64,000 bases of DNA, from the NCBI RefSeq assembly GCF_004362975.1, contig NZ_SNXO01000008.1:1-64000 (forward strand). The letters run 5' to 3'. Origin of the DNA: Aminicella lysinilytica. GTDB lineage: Bacteria; Bacillota; Clostridia; Peptostreptococcales; Anaerovoracaceae. Below, piece by piece: positions 1-8,567 of this stretch. A program made the position numbers and the translations under genes. The notes beneath the pieces were generated by a model. That model saw only the letters and a list, made by a program, of their open reading frames with translations, was not told the origin of the DNA and did not search any database. How positions within the stretch are numbered: position 1 is the stretch's first letter; the number at the start of each line of letters is the position of its first letter.

Positions 1-40
1 TACACAGGCTTTTATTTTGCTTTTTGTTTGTTTTTTGTAT

Positions 41-100
41 ACAAAAGGGGCCTCGTCATTAACGAATCTCTTATTCGTTAATGCGACAGCCCCTTTTGTT
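41..100. terminator. Bidirectional hairpin terminator before the pilus operon
   Basis: Two 11-bp arms (ACAAAAGGGGC paired with its complement, and CATTAACGAAT with its complement) are separated by a small internal loop and close on a 5-nt loop near 68-72. The A-tract and T-tract lie inside the stem ends, so the hairpin could end transcription from either side. It insulates the pilus promoter, whose -35 box begins at its last bases. The upstream gene is outside the window. Confidence 0.65.
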
Positions 101-127
101 GAAATTTTAATGCTTTATTGTTATAAT
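99..127 (+). promoter_or_regulatory. Sigma-A promoter of the type IV pilus operon
   Basis: TTGAAA (99-104), a 17-bp spacer and a perfect TATAAT (122-127) put the start of transcription near 134, about 30 nt before the first prepilin gene. Nothing comparable was seen inside the 14 kb that follow, so this may drive most of the locus. Confidence 0.75.
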
Positions 128-163
128 TAGGTTATATCAAGTGTGTGTAGGAGAGGTGGAGCA

Positions 164-775
164 ATGTTGACAAATAGAATGAAGTCTGAAAAGGGCGCTA
201 CTATTTTGATTGCATTGCTGTTTTTTCTTTTATGCGCCGTAGCGGGATCAGTAGTACTAGCAGCTGGAACAGGTGCTTCGGGTAGAGTAAGTAACCTGGT
301 TACGGATGAGCAATCATATTATTCAGCCACATCAGCTGCCAGAATGTTTAAAACTGAGATAATGGACAAGACCTTTGATTGTGTATATAACAGTAAGACT
401 GATGAATACACTACCACGGTCACAGAGGGTAAACCGGACACCAATTTTGATAAGTTCCTTAAGGATAACGCCCTTACGGTATTCAAGGTAAATCAGGAAG
501 TGGCAACTACATTGCCATCGAAAGATCTGACAATAACTCCTTCCAGCAGTGTCGGAGAAGATAATATAAAAGATGTGACCAGTCAGTTTACTATGGATAA
601 AAATTATAACATATCGGTCAGTTTCAACTGTGGAGATTTCACCTGCTATGTAAGCGGGACGGCAACCTTCATAAATGATAAGAAGCAGTATAAGACAACG
701 CTGTCTGACGGCAGTACTCAGATAGAGACCAACCTGACCTGGACAGATGTCAGGATCAGCAAGCAGATGCAGTAG
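164..775 (+). CDS. Minor prepilin-like protein lacking Glu5 (PilX/GspK-like position)
   Basis: Product of 203 residues with a short basic leader ending in KSEKG, followed by a long hydrophobic segment (ATILIALLFF onward) that resembles a class III prepilin signal. The residue at mature position 5 is Ile, not the Glu that nearly all pilins carry. In type II secretion and type IV pili the Glu5-less subunit (GspK, some PilX proteins) sits at the filament tip, so a priming or capping role is an inference. ATG 164 was chosen over an in-frame GTG at 143 because AGGAGAGGTGG lies just before it. The rest is a Ser/Thr-rich soluble domain I do not recognise. First gene of the pilus operon. Confidence 0.65.
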   Translation: MLTNRMKSEKGATILIALLFFLLCAVAGSVVLAAGTGASGRVSNLVTDEQSYYSATSAARMFKTEIMDKTFDCVYNSKTDEYTTTVTEGKPDTNFDKFLKDNALTVFKVNQEVATTLPSKDLTITPSSSVGEDNIKDVTSQFTMDKNYNISVSFNCGDFTCYVSGTATFINDKKQYKTTLSDGSTQIETNLTWTDVRISKQMQ

Positions 776-798
776 GGTAGATTTCGGGAAGTGTTTTT

Positions 799-1125
799 AT
801 GGCAGATATGATCAGAGAAAAATTAATAAGCAGAAAAGGCGAGTCTCTGGCAGAGGTGCTGATATCAGTTCTCATAATAGCCGTAGGGCTTGTAGTACTG
901 TCGACTATGATCATGGCATCCAGCCGTATGGTTGACAAAGGTCAGACTAAGATGACTACTCAGTATAATGGCGAATCGGCTATGGAAAGCCAGAACGCCG
1001 GCAAAGCAACTGTCAGTACAGGGAAAACCATAAGCATCAAGGAGGGTAGCTCTTTGGTATCGGATATTACCGTCAGTGTCTACAGTGATGCTGATTCGAA
1101 GCTTATGTCATATGCAGTAGAGTAA
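799..1125 (+). CDS. Minor prepilin (PilV/GspI-like)
   Basis: A 108-residue protein with the leader ending RKG and mature N-terminus ESLAEVLISVLI, so Glu5 is present although residue 1 is Glu instead of the usual Phe. One hydrophobic helix (about residues 16-38) and a small C-terminal domain fit a minor pilin. It lies 23 bp after the first prepilin and 5 bp before the next one, as is typical of minor-pilin clusters that prime pilus assembly. Exact subtype cannot be fixed without structure comparison. Confidence 0.7.
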   Translation: MADMIREKLISRKGESLAEVLISVLIIAVGLVVLSTMIMASSRMVDKGQTKMTTQYNGESAMESQNAGKATVSTGKTISIKEGSSLVSDITVSVYSDADSKLMSYAVE

Positions 1126-1130
1126 TAGCT

Positions 1131-1643
1131 ATGAAATATTTGTTTGAGAAAAAAATGAATAAGAAAGGCTTCACCTTATCGGAGACGCTGGCCAGTGTCC
1201 TGATACTGATACTGGTAGTGACCATAATAGGCGGAGGCATAGTAGTCGTGAAGAACGCATACCAGCGCATCACCCTTAAGGCCAATGCTCAGGTGCTCAT
1301 GTCAACAGCCATAACCAAAGTCAGCGATGAGTTGAAATTTGCCGAAGACATAGAGGGCACAGACACGCCGACATTCGTCAGCGGCAACAACAGCTACAAG
1401 ATGTCTTTTGTTAACGGGGACGGCACAGCTGATAACCTCGGCATTATGGAAGCCTATGCGACGGGAGACAGCACACAGAACATACAGCTTTTGTCAACTA
1501 AGACCATGACTGACGGGCTGGTACCGTCGATAACATACAATTACAGCAGCGATGATAAACTCTTCACTGCGACTATAGAAGTTAAGAAGGACGGCACTAC
1601 AGTGTCGAAGCAGACTATAACAGTCAGACCTCTGAACGAGTGA
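1131..1643 (+). CDS. Minor prepilin (PilW/GspJ-like)
   Basis: A 170-residue protein with the canonical leader and processing site NKKG|FTLSETL (Glu5 present), then a hydrophobic helix through about residue 40 and a beta-rich C-terminal part. ATG 1131 has only a weak ribosome site; an ATG at 1155 would shorten the leader to four residues. Third of three adjacent minor prepilins placed directly before the extension ATPase gene. Confidence 0.75.
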   Translation: MKYLFEKKMNKKGFTLSETLASVLILILVVTIIGGGIVVVKNAYQRITLKANAQVLMSTAITKVSDELKFAEDIEGTDTPTFVSGNNSYKMSFVNGDGTADNLGIMEAYATGDSTQNIQLLSTKTMTDGLVPSITYNYSSDDKLFTATIEVKKDGTTVSKQTITVRPLNE

Positions 1644-1664
1644 TCTGACCTGAAGGAGCTCAGG

Positions 1665-3338
1665 ATGAAGTACAAACGTCTTGGAGATATGCTGTTGTCG
1701 GTAGATCTGATAACAGAGGAACAATTGAATGAGGCTTTGGCCAAACAGAAGGAGTCCAAGGACAGACTGGGTAAGGTGCTGGTCGATAACGGGTACATTA
1801 CAGAGTCACAGCTGATCGAAACTCTCAGAATGCAGCTTGGTATCGATTTCATCGACCTGACCAAGGTGGATATCCCGCCGGAAATGTCATCCTATGTGCC
1901 TAAGCACATAGCCAGAAAAGACAACATCGTTCCGGTGAAACTTGTGAAGGATACTTTATTCATGGCTATGGCAGATCCAATGAACTTCATGGCTATAGAA
2001 GAGGCCAGGAAAACCTCCAAGAAGAGGATAGTTCCGATGATCGCTTCTTCCACAGCTGTAGATCACGCCATCAATACGTTATATGGAAACGAGGGCGCGG
2101 CAGAGGCTATGGCTCAGATGAGAGCTGAGGCCGGCATCAGACAGGATGAGGCTGAGGAAATCAACGAGGGCAACGCCAATGCGCCGACTATCAGACTGGT
2201 GAACTCCATTGTAGAGAGAGCATATACCGAGAAAGCCAGCGATATACACTTCGAACCTTCCAGTGGAGACATGAACGTCAGAATGAGAATAGACGGAAGA
2301 CTCCACAACATTCTGAAGATCCCGGGAGACCTGAAGGATCCTGTTATCTCAAGGCTGAAGGTCATGGGACACCTGGATATCGTCGAGAGACGTATACCCC
2401 AGGATGGCAGAGCTGAAATGAAACTTAAGAGCAAGGACATCGATATGAGAATGTCGACCCTGCCGACAATATACGGCGAGAAGGTAGTAATAAGACTTCT
2501 GGCCAGAGATGAGAACATGCTGGATCGCAGAGGCATCGGCATTATGGATGCGGATTCAGACAAACTCGATAAGATGATGGCTAATACCAGCGGCGTTATA
2601 CTCATAGTAGGACCTACTGGAAGCGGTAAATCATCGACTATGTACACTCTTATCAAAGAGTTGCTCAATGAGTCCACCAATCTCATAACCCTGGAGGATC
2701 CTGTAGAGTACAATATCGACGGGGCCACACAGGTGCAGATCAACGAGAAGACAGGGCTCACCTTCGCCAGCGGACTGAGGGCCATCCTGAGGCAGGACCC
2801 TGACATAATCTGCGTAGGCGAGATCAGAGATGGAGAAACGGCAGAAATCGCCATGAGGGCCGCAATGACAGGACATCTGGTAATATCTACCATACATACA
2901 GAAGACGCAGTATCGGCTATAGACAGACTTCATGACATGGGAGTCGAGCCGTACCTGATTGCAGGCGGCCTGCGGGGCATAATATCACAAAGGTTAGTTC
3001 GCGTCATCTGCAAAAACTGCAAAGAGGAATACGAGCCTGACAAAGAGAAACTTAAGATGGCCGGCATCGACGATGTGCCGGGGAGGAAATATTATCACGG
3101 CAGCGGTTGTGACATGTGCTTCCACTCAGGCTACAGAGGCAGAACAGGAGTCTTCGAATTCCTGCCTGTAAATGACAAACTGAGGAAATGCATCAACGAT
3201 GGAGCCAACAAACAGGAGATCAAGCAGATCATCGGCGAATCAGGATTCGTGACCATGCAGCAGAATGCCGAGGCACTGGTATCAGAGGGCGTTACAACGG
3301 TAGAAGAGGTCTGCAGGACATTGGGCATGGTCGAATAG
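1665..3338 (+). CDS. pilB: Type IV pilus extension ATPase PilB with MshEN domain
   Basis: A 557-residue secretion ATPase that powers pilin polymerisation at the cytoplasmic base. The N-terminal 150 residues hold two consecutive 24-residue MshEN motifs (RLGDMLLSV... and RLGKVLVDNG...), each ending LxxxLxxQ, separated by five residues; this arrangement is the known c-di-GMP-binding signature of MshE/PilB proteins. The ATPase core has Walker A GPTGSGKSS near residue 316, an Asp box, Walker B with DPDIICVGEIRD, a His box, and a C-x2-C ... C-x2-C zinc site (CKNC, CDMC) near residues 447-485. AAGGAG precedes ATG 1665. pilT follows 9 bp later. Confidence 0.93.
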   Translation: MKYKRLGDMLLSVDLITEEQLNEALAKQKESKDRLGKVLVDNGYITESQLIETLRMQLGIDFIDLTKVDIPPEMSSYVPKHIARKDNIVPVKLVKDTLFMAMADPMNFMAIEEARKTSKKRIVPMIASSTAVDHAINTLYGNEGAAEAMAQMRAEAGIRQDEAEEINEGNANAPTIRLVNSIVERAYTEKASDIHFEPSSGDMNVRMRIDGRLHNILKIPGDLKDPVISRLKVMGHLDIVERRIPQDGRAEMKLKSKDIDMRMSTLPTIYGEKVVIRLLARDENMLDRRGIGIMDADSDKLDKMMANTSGVILIVGPTGSGKSSTMYTLIKELLNESTNLITLEDPVEYNIDGATQVQINEKTGLTFASGLRAILRQDPDIICVGEIRDGETAEIAMRAAMTGHLVISTIHTEDAVSAIDRLHDMGVEPYLIAGGLRGIISQRLVRVICKNCKEEYEPDKEKLKMAGIDDVPGRKYYHGSGCDMCFHSGYRGRTGVFEFLPVNDKLRKCINDGANKQEIKQIIGESGFVTMQQNAEALVSEGVTTVEEVCRTLGMVE

Positions 3339-3347
3339 GAGATAGAT

Positions 3348-4400
3348 ATGAAGGTAGAAGAACTCGTCAGAAAAGCAGCTTCTATGGGAGCTTCAGATAT
3401 TCACCTGATCAAGGGCATACCTGCCATGTGCAGGATAGACGGCCAGCTTACAGAACTTGAGCCGGTGGCTCTGTCAGATGATAACTGTAAGGCTATAGCC
3501 AAGGAACTGGCAGGGAAGTACTATTATCAGATAGAGGAGATCGGCCAGTTGGATCTGGCAGCTACTATAGCAGACGAGCGTGTGAGGATAAACCTTTTCC
3601 GCCAGCAGAACAGCATATCGGCGGCATTGAGAATACTCAGCAACAAGATACCTAAGTTGTCTGATCTTGGACTTCCGCCGGTAGTGGATGAATTTCCTAC
3701 CTGGCAGAAGGGCATAGTCCTGGTGACGGGAGAGACCGGAAGCGGTAAATCCACCACACTGGCGGCTATACTGGATGAGATCAATCACACCAGAGGCGAG
3801 CATATAATCACTTTGGAGGATCCTATAGAGTATATCTACACTCCTGATAAGAGCATAATAAATCAGAGAGAAATAGGCAAGGATACAGAAAGCTACGCAG
3901 ATGGTCTGAGGGCCATACTGAGAGAGGATCCGGATATCATCCTCATAGGTGAGATGAGAGATCTGGAGACTATAGAAACAGCTTTGACAGCAGCAGAGAC
4001 AGGTCATCTGGTCTTCGCTACATTACATACTAATTCCGCGGCAGATTCCATAGACAGAATAGTGGGAGTCTTCCCGGAGGCAAAGCAGGGGCAGATAAGA
4101 CTGCAACTGTCCACCACATTGAAGGCAGTACTTGCTCAGCAGCTTCTGGTGAGAGCATCAGGAAAGGGCAGAGCAGCAGCCTGCGAGGTCATGGTAGTCA
4201 CATCGGCTATCAGAAACCTCATAAGAGAGGGCAAGACACCGCAGATGCAGTCATCTATACTGGCGTCGGCCAATGTAGGAAGTCTGACTATGGATAATTG
4301 CCTGATCAACATGAGCAAGAGAGGGATAGTCAGTCCGGAAGCGGCTTTCGAGGCGGCTATGGACAAGGATTATTTCAAAAAATATATCTCAATAAGATAA
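3348..4400 (+). CDS. pilT: Type IV pilus retraction ATPase PilT
   Basis: A 350-residue hexameric motor that depolymerises pili, giving twitching motility. It shows Walker A TGETGSGKSTT near residue 127, the Asp box with GEMRD, a His box (ATLHTNSAADSIDRI) and the PilT-diagnostic AIRNLIREGK motif near residue 285, which separates it from PilB. The N-terminus (ASDIHLIKG...) is the PAS-like PilT domain. It sits between pilB and pilC in the same operon. Length matches the family. Confidence 0.93.
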   Translation: MKVEELVRKAASMGASDIHLIKGIPAMCRIDGQLTELEPVALSDDNCKAIAKELAGKYYYQIEEIGQLDLAATIADERVRINLFRQQNSISAALRILSNKIPKLSDLGLPPVVDEFPTWQKGIVLVTGETGSGKSTTLAAILDEINHTRGEHIITLEDPIEYIYTPDKSIINQREIGKDTESYADGLRAILREDPDIILIGEMRDLETIETALTAAETGHLVFATLHTNSAADSIDRIVGVFPEAKQGQIRLQLSTTLKAVLAQQLLVRASGKGRAAACEVMVVTSAIRNLIREGKTPQMQSSILASANVGSLTMDNCLINMSKRGIVSPEAAFEAAMDKDYFKKYISIR

Positions 4401-4439
4401 AACTACAGCAAGAGCGAAAGGAAAGGAAGTGAGGCAGGC

Positions 4440-5648
4440 TTGATAACATATCAATATAAGGCTGTGACCGCTGACGGTATCAATACCAGAGGCATAGTCC
4501 AGGCGACCGATGAGTTCGCTGCAGTAGCCAAGATCAAGGCTACCTGCCCCGTAGTCACCAAGCTTACCCCCGTCAAAGAAAAGACAGGTTTCCTGTCCAT
4601 GGAGGTGGGAAGCAAGAAGGTCAACGCCAAGAACCTTTCGGTCATGTGTTCCCAGTTCGCCATCATTCTCAGATCCGGAGTCAATATCTCCCGATGTATG
4701 ACAATGATAGCCGAACAGACAGAAGATAAGAAGCTGAAGAAAATGCTGGAGGGAGCTGCCGACGATGTGGCAGAAGGAAACGGCGTAGCAAACAGTTTCG
4801 AGAAGAACGCCAAGGGCCTGCCGGTTACTTTCCTGGAGACAGTGAGAGCCGGAGAAGAATCAGGAACCCTGGAAAATTCATTCAGCCAGATGGAGAAGTA
4901 CTATGAGAAATCATATAAAACTTCTCAGAAAATAAAGAGGGCCATGACATACCCGGCCTTCGTCCTGGCAATAGCCGTCATCGTGCTCATAGTGGTAATG
5001 GTCAAGGTCATACCGACCATAGCGGTTACCTTCAGCGATCTGGGAGGGCAGATGCCTGTAATGACCAGAATGATGATAGCCATGTCAGATTTCTTCGCCA
5101 GTTACTGGATATTGATCATAGCAGTTATTCTGGCCCTGGTGGTAGGGCTGAAGATCTACTTCAATACAGAGAAGGGCAGAACCTTCTGGGCGGGAGTCCA
5201 GTTGAAGATGCCTGTACTGGGTAAGATTAATGTCCTTAACGGAGCCAGCCAGTTCGCCAATACCATGGCGGTGCTTCTGGCCTCGGGACTGACAGTCAAC
5301 AAGGCTGTGGAAGTCACGGCAAAGGTCATGGACAATTATGTTCTGGGCATGGAAATATCATCTATGTCGGGGAAAATCGAAGAAGGAAGGCCACTGGGTG
5401 AGTGTGTCAAGACCAGCGACCATCTTCCGAAGACCCTGAAGGAGATGTGTGCCATAGGCGAGGAAACAGGAGAACTTGACGAGACTCTGGACAACATCGG
5501 CGACTACTTCGACAATGAAGCAGAACACGCCACGGCCCAGGCAATAGCCAAGATGGAACCGACCATATTGGTGGTAATGGCCATATTCGCGGGATTCATA
5601 GTGATCTCCATATATCTGCCGATATTCACCATGTATAATCTCATGTAA
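4440..5648 (+). CDS. pilC: Type IV pilus inner-membrane platform protein PilC
   Basis: A 402-residue GspF/PilC family protein. Two repeated GspF cytoplasmic domains are each followed by membrane helices (about residues 175-200, 222-240 and 373-398). The repeated ETGELDETL / EESGTLENSF motifs are typical. It anchors the PilB and PilT motors in the membrane and receives pilins. Translation begins at TTG 4440 behind a purine-rich GGAAGTGAGG; no better in-frame start is visible. A 122-bp gap separates it from the major pilin gene. Confidence 0.9.
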   Translation: MITYQYKAVTADGINTRGIVQATDEFAAVAKIKATCPVVTKLTPVKEKTGFLSMEVGSKKVNAKNLSVMCSQFAIILRSGVNISRCMTMIAEQTEDKKLKKMLEGAADDVAEGNGVANSFEKNAKGLPVTFLETVRAGEESGTLENSFSQMEKYYEKSYKTSQKIKRAMTYPAFVLAIAVIVLIVVMVKVIPTIAVTFSDLGGQMPVMTRMMIAMSDFFASYWILIIAVILALVVGLKIYFNTEKGRTFWAGVQLKMPVLGKINVLNGASQFANTMAVLLASGLTVNKAVEVTAKVMDNYVLGMEISSMSGKIEEGRPLGECVKTSDHLPKTLKEMCAIGEETGELDETLDNIGDYFDNEAEHATAQAIAKMEPTILVVMAIFAGFIVISIYLPIFTMYNLM

Positions 5649-5770
5649 GTGAGTATGAAATTATCTCTATACTTTATGATTGCATGCCAAACCGACTACA
5701 ACCCGATCGGAAGGCTGTAATATAACAGTATGTAAATTGATTTAAACGATTAAAAATAGGAGGAAAGAAT
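5649..5770 (+). promoter_or_regulatory. Leader of the major pilin gene, content unassigned
   Basis: This gap is the longest in the first part of the operon. It contains small hairpins (CCGA/TCGG at about 5692-5711 and CTGT/ACAG at about 5715-5729) and ends in a strong AGGAGGAAAG ribosome site. No clear -35/-10 pair was found. It may carry an internal promoter or RNA stability element giving extra pilin expression, but that is inference. Confidence 0.3.
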
Positions 5771-6178
5771 ATGTATAACATGATTCAAGAAAACAGACAG
5801 AATGGTAAGAAGGGTTTCACCCTTGCAGAACTTTTGGTAGTAGTTGCTATTATAGCAGTGCTGGTAGCGATTTCCATCCCTATCTTCACTTCTCAGCTTA
5901 CAAAAGCTAAGGAATCTACTGATTTAGCCAATGAAAGAGCTGCAAAGGGCGCAGCAGTTACTATGTACCTGAGCGCAGAGGATACCAACGGAGCAGTATA
6001 TTACTACAATGCAGATAAAGGCGTTGTCACAGAGACAAATTCCGGAATCACAGGATATGGTAAATACAAAGACGGTACTGTCGATCATGAAGGCAAGATA
6101 GTAGAAGTTACTATCACTCAGACCGCGGGTAAGGATGACAGTTCAACTGCTACAACTTGGGTTGCACCAGGCAAATAA
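5771..6178 (+). CDS. pilA: Major type IV pilin (PilA)
   Basis: A 135-residue prepilin with a 15-residue leader ending GKKG and the mature start FTLAELLVVVAI, including Glu5. The hydrophobic alpha-1 helix runs to about residue 42, continuing into an amphipathic helix (TKAKESTDLANERAAKGAA) and a short beta-sheet domain, as in Gram-positive and T2SS-like major pseudopilins. No cysteine pair is present, so there is no disulfide D-loop. The strong ribosome site, own leader and following stable hairpin all fit a highly expressed structural subunit. Assigned as the major pilin from size and context. Confidence 0.85.
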   Translation: MYNMIQENRQNGKKGFTLAELLVVVAIIAVLVAISIPIFTSQLTKAKESTDLANERAAKGAAVTMYLSAEDTNGAVYYYNADKGVVTETNSGITGYGKYKDGTVDHEGKIVEVTITQTAGKDDSSTATTWVAPGK

Positions 6179-6216
6179 CCCTAATTACCTAATTCACAGT
6201 TTTGACATTTTTCCTA

Positions 6217-6240
6217 AGGGGCCGTCGGGTTGCGGCCCCT
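6217..6240 (+). other. GC-rich hairpin after the pilin gene
   Basis: AGGGGCCG and CGGCCCCT form an 8-bp stem with an 8-nt loop, 38 bp after the pilA stop. It has no T-tract (AAAACC follows), so it is a poor intrinsic terminator. It more likely protects the 3' end of a processed pilin mRNA or partly attenuates read-through. Confidence 0.5.
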
Positions 6241-6324
6241 AAAACCATAATATAAGATAAGTTATCTTGACATTTTACAATGGGCCTACAGGAGGGCTTG
6301 TTGGAAAGTATCAAGGAATGAGAT

Positions 6325-6762
6325 ATGAGAAGTTTGAGTGACAAGAGAGGATTTTCAGTACTGGAAGTGTTCTGCATCACGGTCATCTGCATTCTGCTGG
6401 GATTCATAGTCTATATGGGAGTCAGTACGCTGGACAATTATCTGGACAACGGCAATGACGCCATGATGGCTAATACCGCTGAATCTGTGGCCAGAGTAGA
6501 CCTTGCTTCCAGTGATTGCGTCATCAGCGACTGCGACGGCAGGAAGGATGAATGCTATCATAAAGACAGTTCAGGCTGGACCGTCGGATATTACGACAGA
6601 GTCACTCATGACATAGTATCGAACAAGATGAAAGGATACAACGAATACGGCCTTCTTAGAATAGGCAGCACCTATTACAGAGGCAACAAGAACAGTATGA
6701 TAATCAAGGTCGAGGGAAAGAATATGACCATTAGACTCAGTTGGGTACAGGGAGCGAATTAG
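6325..6762 (+). CDS. Minor prepilin
   Basis: A 145-residue prepilin-like protein with leader SDKRG and mature start FSVLEVFCITVI (Glu5 present). The hydrophobic helix spans about residues 10-35, followed by a short domain with three cysteines (CVISDCDG and DEC near residues 66-76). AAGGA lies about 8 nt before ATG 6325. Its stop codon overlaps the GTG start of the peptidase gene (TAGTG), which implies translational coupling. Confidence 0.75.
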   Translation: MRSLSDKRGFSVLEVFCITVICILLGFIVYMGVSTLDNYLDNGNDAMMANTAESVARVDLASSDCVISDCDGRKDECYHKDSSGWTVGYYDRVTHDIVSNKMKGYNEYGLLRIGSTYYRGNKNSMIIKVEGKNMTIRLSWVQGAN

Positions 6763-7538
6763 TGCTAGGACAGAGCTTGTTTTTAACAATATACATATTG
6801 ACCATCGCATTTATTCTGGGAGCCATATTCGGCAGCTTCATAAACTGCATGGCCTGGAGGATCGCTAACGGAGAAAGCGTAACCAAGGGACGCAGCCACT
6901 GCGCAGTATGCGGACATCCACTGGGAGCCTTAGATCTGGTGCCCATATTCAGTTACATTTTCCTTCAGGGCAAATGCAGATACTGCGGCAAGAAGATCTC
7001 GCCCAGATACATGATAATAGAACTGGTCATGGCAGTAGCCTTCGTGGCTGTAGTCGTCAGGTTCGATGTGACCTTCGAGGCCATGAGATATCTGGTGCTC
7101 ATCTGTATACTCATGGGATTATCCCTTGTAGACCTGGACAAATATATCATCCCGGACAGATTCATCATCGCCGGCATAGTCTGGTGGGCGGTGACTTTGC
7201 CCCTCATGGAAGAACCCTGGCAGATGCAGTTGAAGCTGGGCCTCATAGGAGCCTTCGCCATTGCAGGCGGAATGCTTGTGCTGAGCCTTTTGTTCGACAA
7301 AGTGATGCACAAAGAAAGCCTCGGCGGCGGCGATATCAAGCTCTTTTTCATGACAGGCCTTTACATAGGGCCGTGGATCGGACTTTTCAACCTGATCCTG
7401 GCATGCATTGCAGGCATAGTATTCGTGATCGTGCTTAAACAAAAGAAAATTCCTTTCGGACCGGCAATATCTCTGGCAACATTTTTCAGCATATTGTTCG
7501 GCTGCGAAGTTGTAAACTGGTATTTTACTTTATTGTAG
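6762..7538 (+). CDS. pilD: Prepilin peptidase / N-methyltransferase PilD
   Basis: A polytopic membrane protein of about 258 residues that cuts prepilin leaders after Gly and methylates the new N-terminus. The N-terminal methylase part has the paired C-x2-C motifs (CAVC and CRYC, about residues 39-68). The aspartyl protease motifs are LVDLDKYIIPD and GGGDIK. About eight hydrophobic segments are visible. GTG 6762 was preferred over the upstream TTG 6741 because it overlaps the preceding stop and follows GGGAG at 8 nt. Confidence 0.92.
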   Translation: MLGQSLFLTIYILTIAFILGAIFGSFINCMAWRIANGESVTKGRSHCAVCGHPLGALDLVPIFSYIFLQGKCRYCGKKISPRYMIIELVMAVAFVAVVVRFDVTFEAMRYLVLICILMGLSLVDLDKYIIPDRFIIAGIVWWAVTLPLMEEPWQMQLKLGLIGAFAIAGGMLVLSLLFDKVMHKESLGGGDIKLFFMTGLYIGPWIGLFNLILACIAGIVFVIVLKQKKIPFGPAISLATFFSILFGCEVVNWYFTLL

Positions 7539-7553
7539 TGAGAGGACAGAAGA

Positions 7554-8558
7554 ATGGCTAAGAAAAAACTCATCGGATTCGAAATAGGCAGCTACAAGAT
7601 GAAGATGGCTCTTTGCGAAAACGGCGTAGTCGAGGATTATGTCAACGTGAAGGTGCCGGACAATCTTGTGAAAGATGACGAGATCGTATCATGGGAAGCC
7701 ATGGCGGATTTTATTAAGGAAACTCTGGAGGAGCATAAGATGGCGGCAAAGGAAGCGGCTATAGCGCTTCCTGACAAGCTTACATACATAGCACGTATGA
7801 CTATGCCCCTTATGACCATAGATCAGCTTAAGGTGAACCTGCCTTTTGAATTTCACGATTATATAACAGAAGACATCGATAAATACTACTACGATTATTC
7901 TGTAATAAGCATCGATCATGAGGCGGTCAACGGTAAAGGCGAGATGGATCTTATGGGCGTAGCTGTCCAGAAGGAAACTATAGATAAGTATAAGACCATG
8001 TTCAGGAGAGCAGGATTGAGACTTACTCTGGCGGCTCCGGAAGCGTCGGCTTACAGGAATATAATCAAGGATTATGAAGAAGTCCATAATATTACGGAGA
8101 AGAAGGACTACGCTATTCTGGACCTGGGCCATCGGACTATCAAACTGTATTTTTTCACTAAGGGAGAGTTCGAGGTCACCAGATATATGGAACCGGGCTG
8201 CAGTTCTCTTATAACTGCGGCGGCAGATAAGGATGCTGTGGATGAACACATAGCTCAGATCAATGCGGAGAATAATAAGGACGGCGTACTGAGCAGCGAT
8301 CCTCTGAACGATATATATGGCCAGATAGGCGTGGAAATAATGCGTGTAATGAACTTCTACGGATTCAACCATCCGGATAATGATCTGGATAAGATATATT
8401 ATTGCGGAGGAGGAGCAAATATCAGGCCTCTCATAGATTCCATATCAGAGGCGGCAGGATATCAGATGGTCAGCATAGGAGAGCTCATAACTGATGATAC
8501 AGCTTTGAAGAATGAGATAGTGCAGGGGCCGCAGGCTCTGGGAATAGTTTGGGAATAG
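7554..8558 (+). CDS. pilM: Type IV pilus assembly protein PilM (actin-like)
   Basis: A 334-residue ASKHA-fold cytoplasmic protein, with GFEIGSYKMKMA as phosphate-1 motif, AILDLGHRTIKLYFF as the second ATP-binding loop near residue 182 and YYCGGGANIRPL near the C-terminus. PilM binds the cytoplasmic tail of PilN and links the motor to the PilN-PilO alignment complex. The gene order pilD-pilM-pilN-pilO supports the call. The sequence is diverged from proteobacterial PilM. Confidence 0.85.
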   Translation: MAKKKLIGFEIGSYKMKMALCENGVVEDYVNVKVPDNLVKDDEIVSWEAMADFIKETLEEHKMAAKEAAIALPDKLTYIARMTMPLMTIDQLKVNLPFEFHDYITEDIDKYYYDYSVISIDHEAVNGKGEMDLMGVAVQKETIDKYKTMFRRAGLRLTLAAPEASAYRNIIKDYEEVHNITEKKDYAILDLGHRTIKLYFFTKGEFEVTRYMEPGCSSLITAAADKDAVDEHIAQINAENNKDGVLSSDPLNDIYGQIGVEIMRVMNFYGFNHPDNDLDKIYYCGGGANIRPLIDSISEAAGYQMVSIGELITDDTALKNEIVQGPQALGIVWE

Positions 8559-8567
8559 GAGGAGCTT

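Noticed and set aside
5649-5770. c-di-GMP riboswitch before the major pilin gene
   Set aside because: Clostridial pilin genes can have one, so I looked for the class I and class II conserved cores. Fragments such as GCCAAACCGAC are suggestive but the tetraloop-receptor parts and order do not fit.
6217-6240. Hairpin after pilA as a full intrinsic terminator
   Set aside because: The stem is strong but AAAACC follows instead of a T-tract, and the downstream pilus genes lack a clear promoter of their own.
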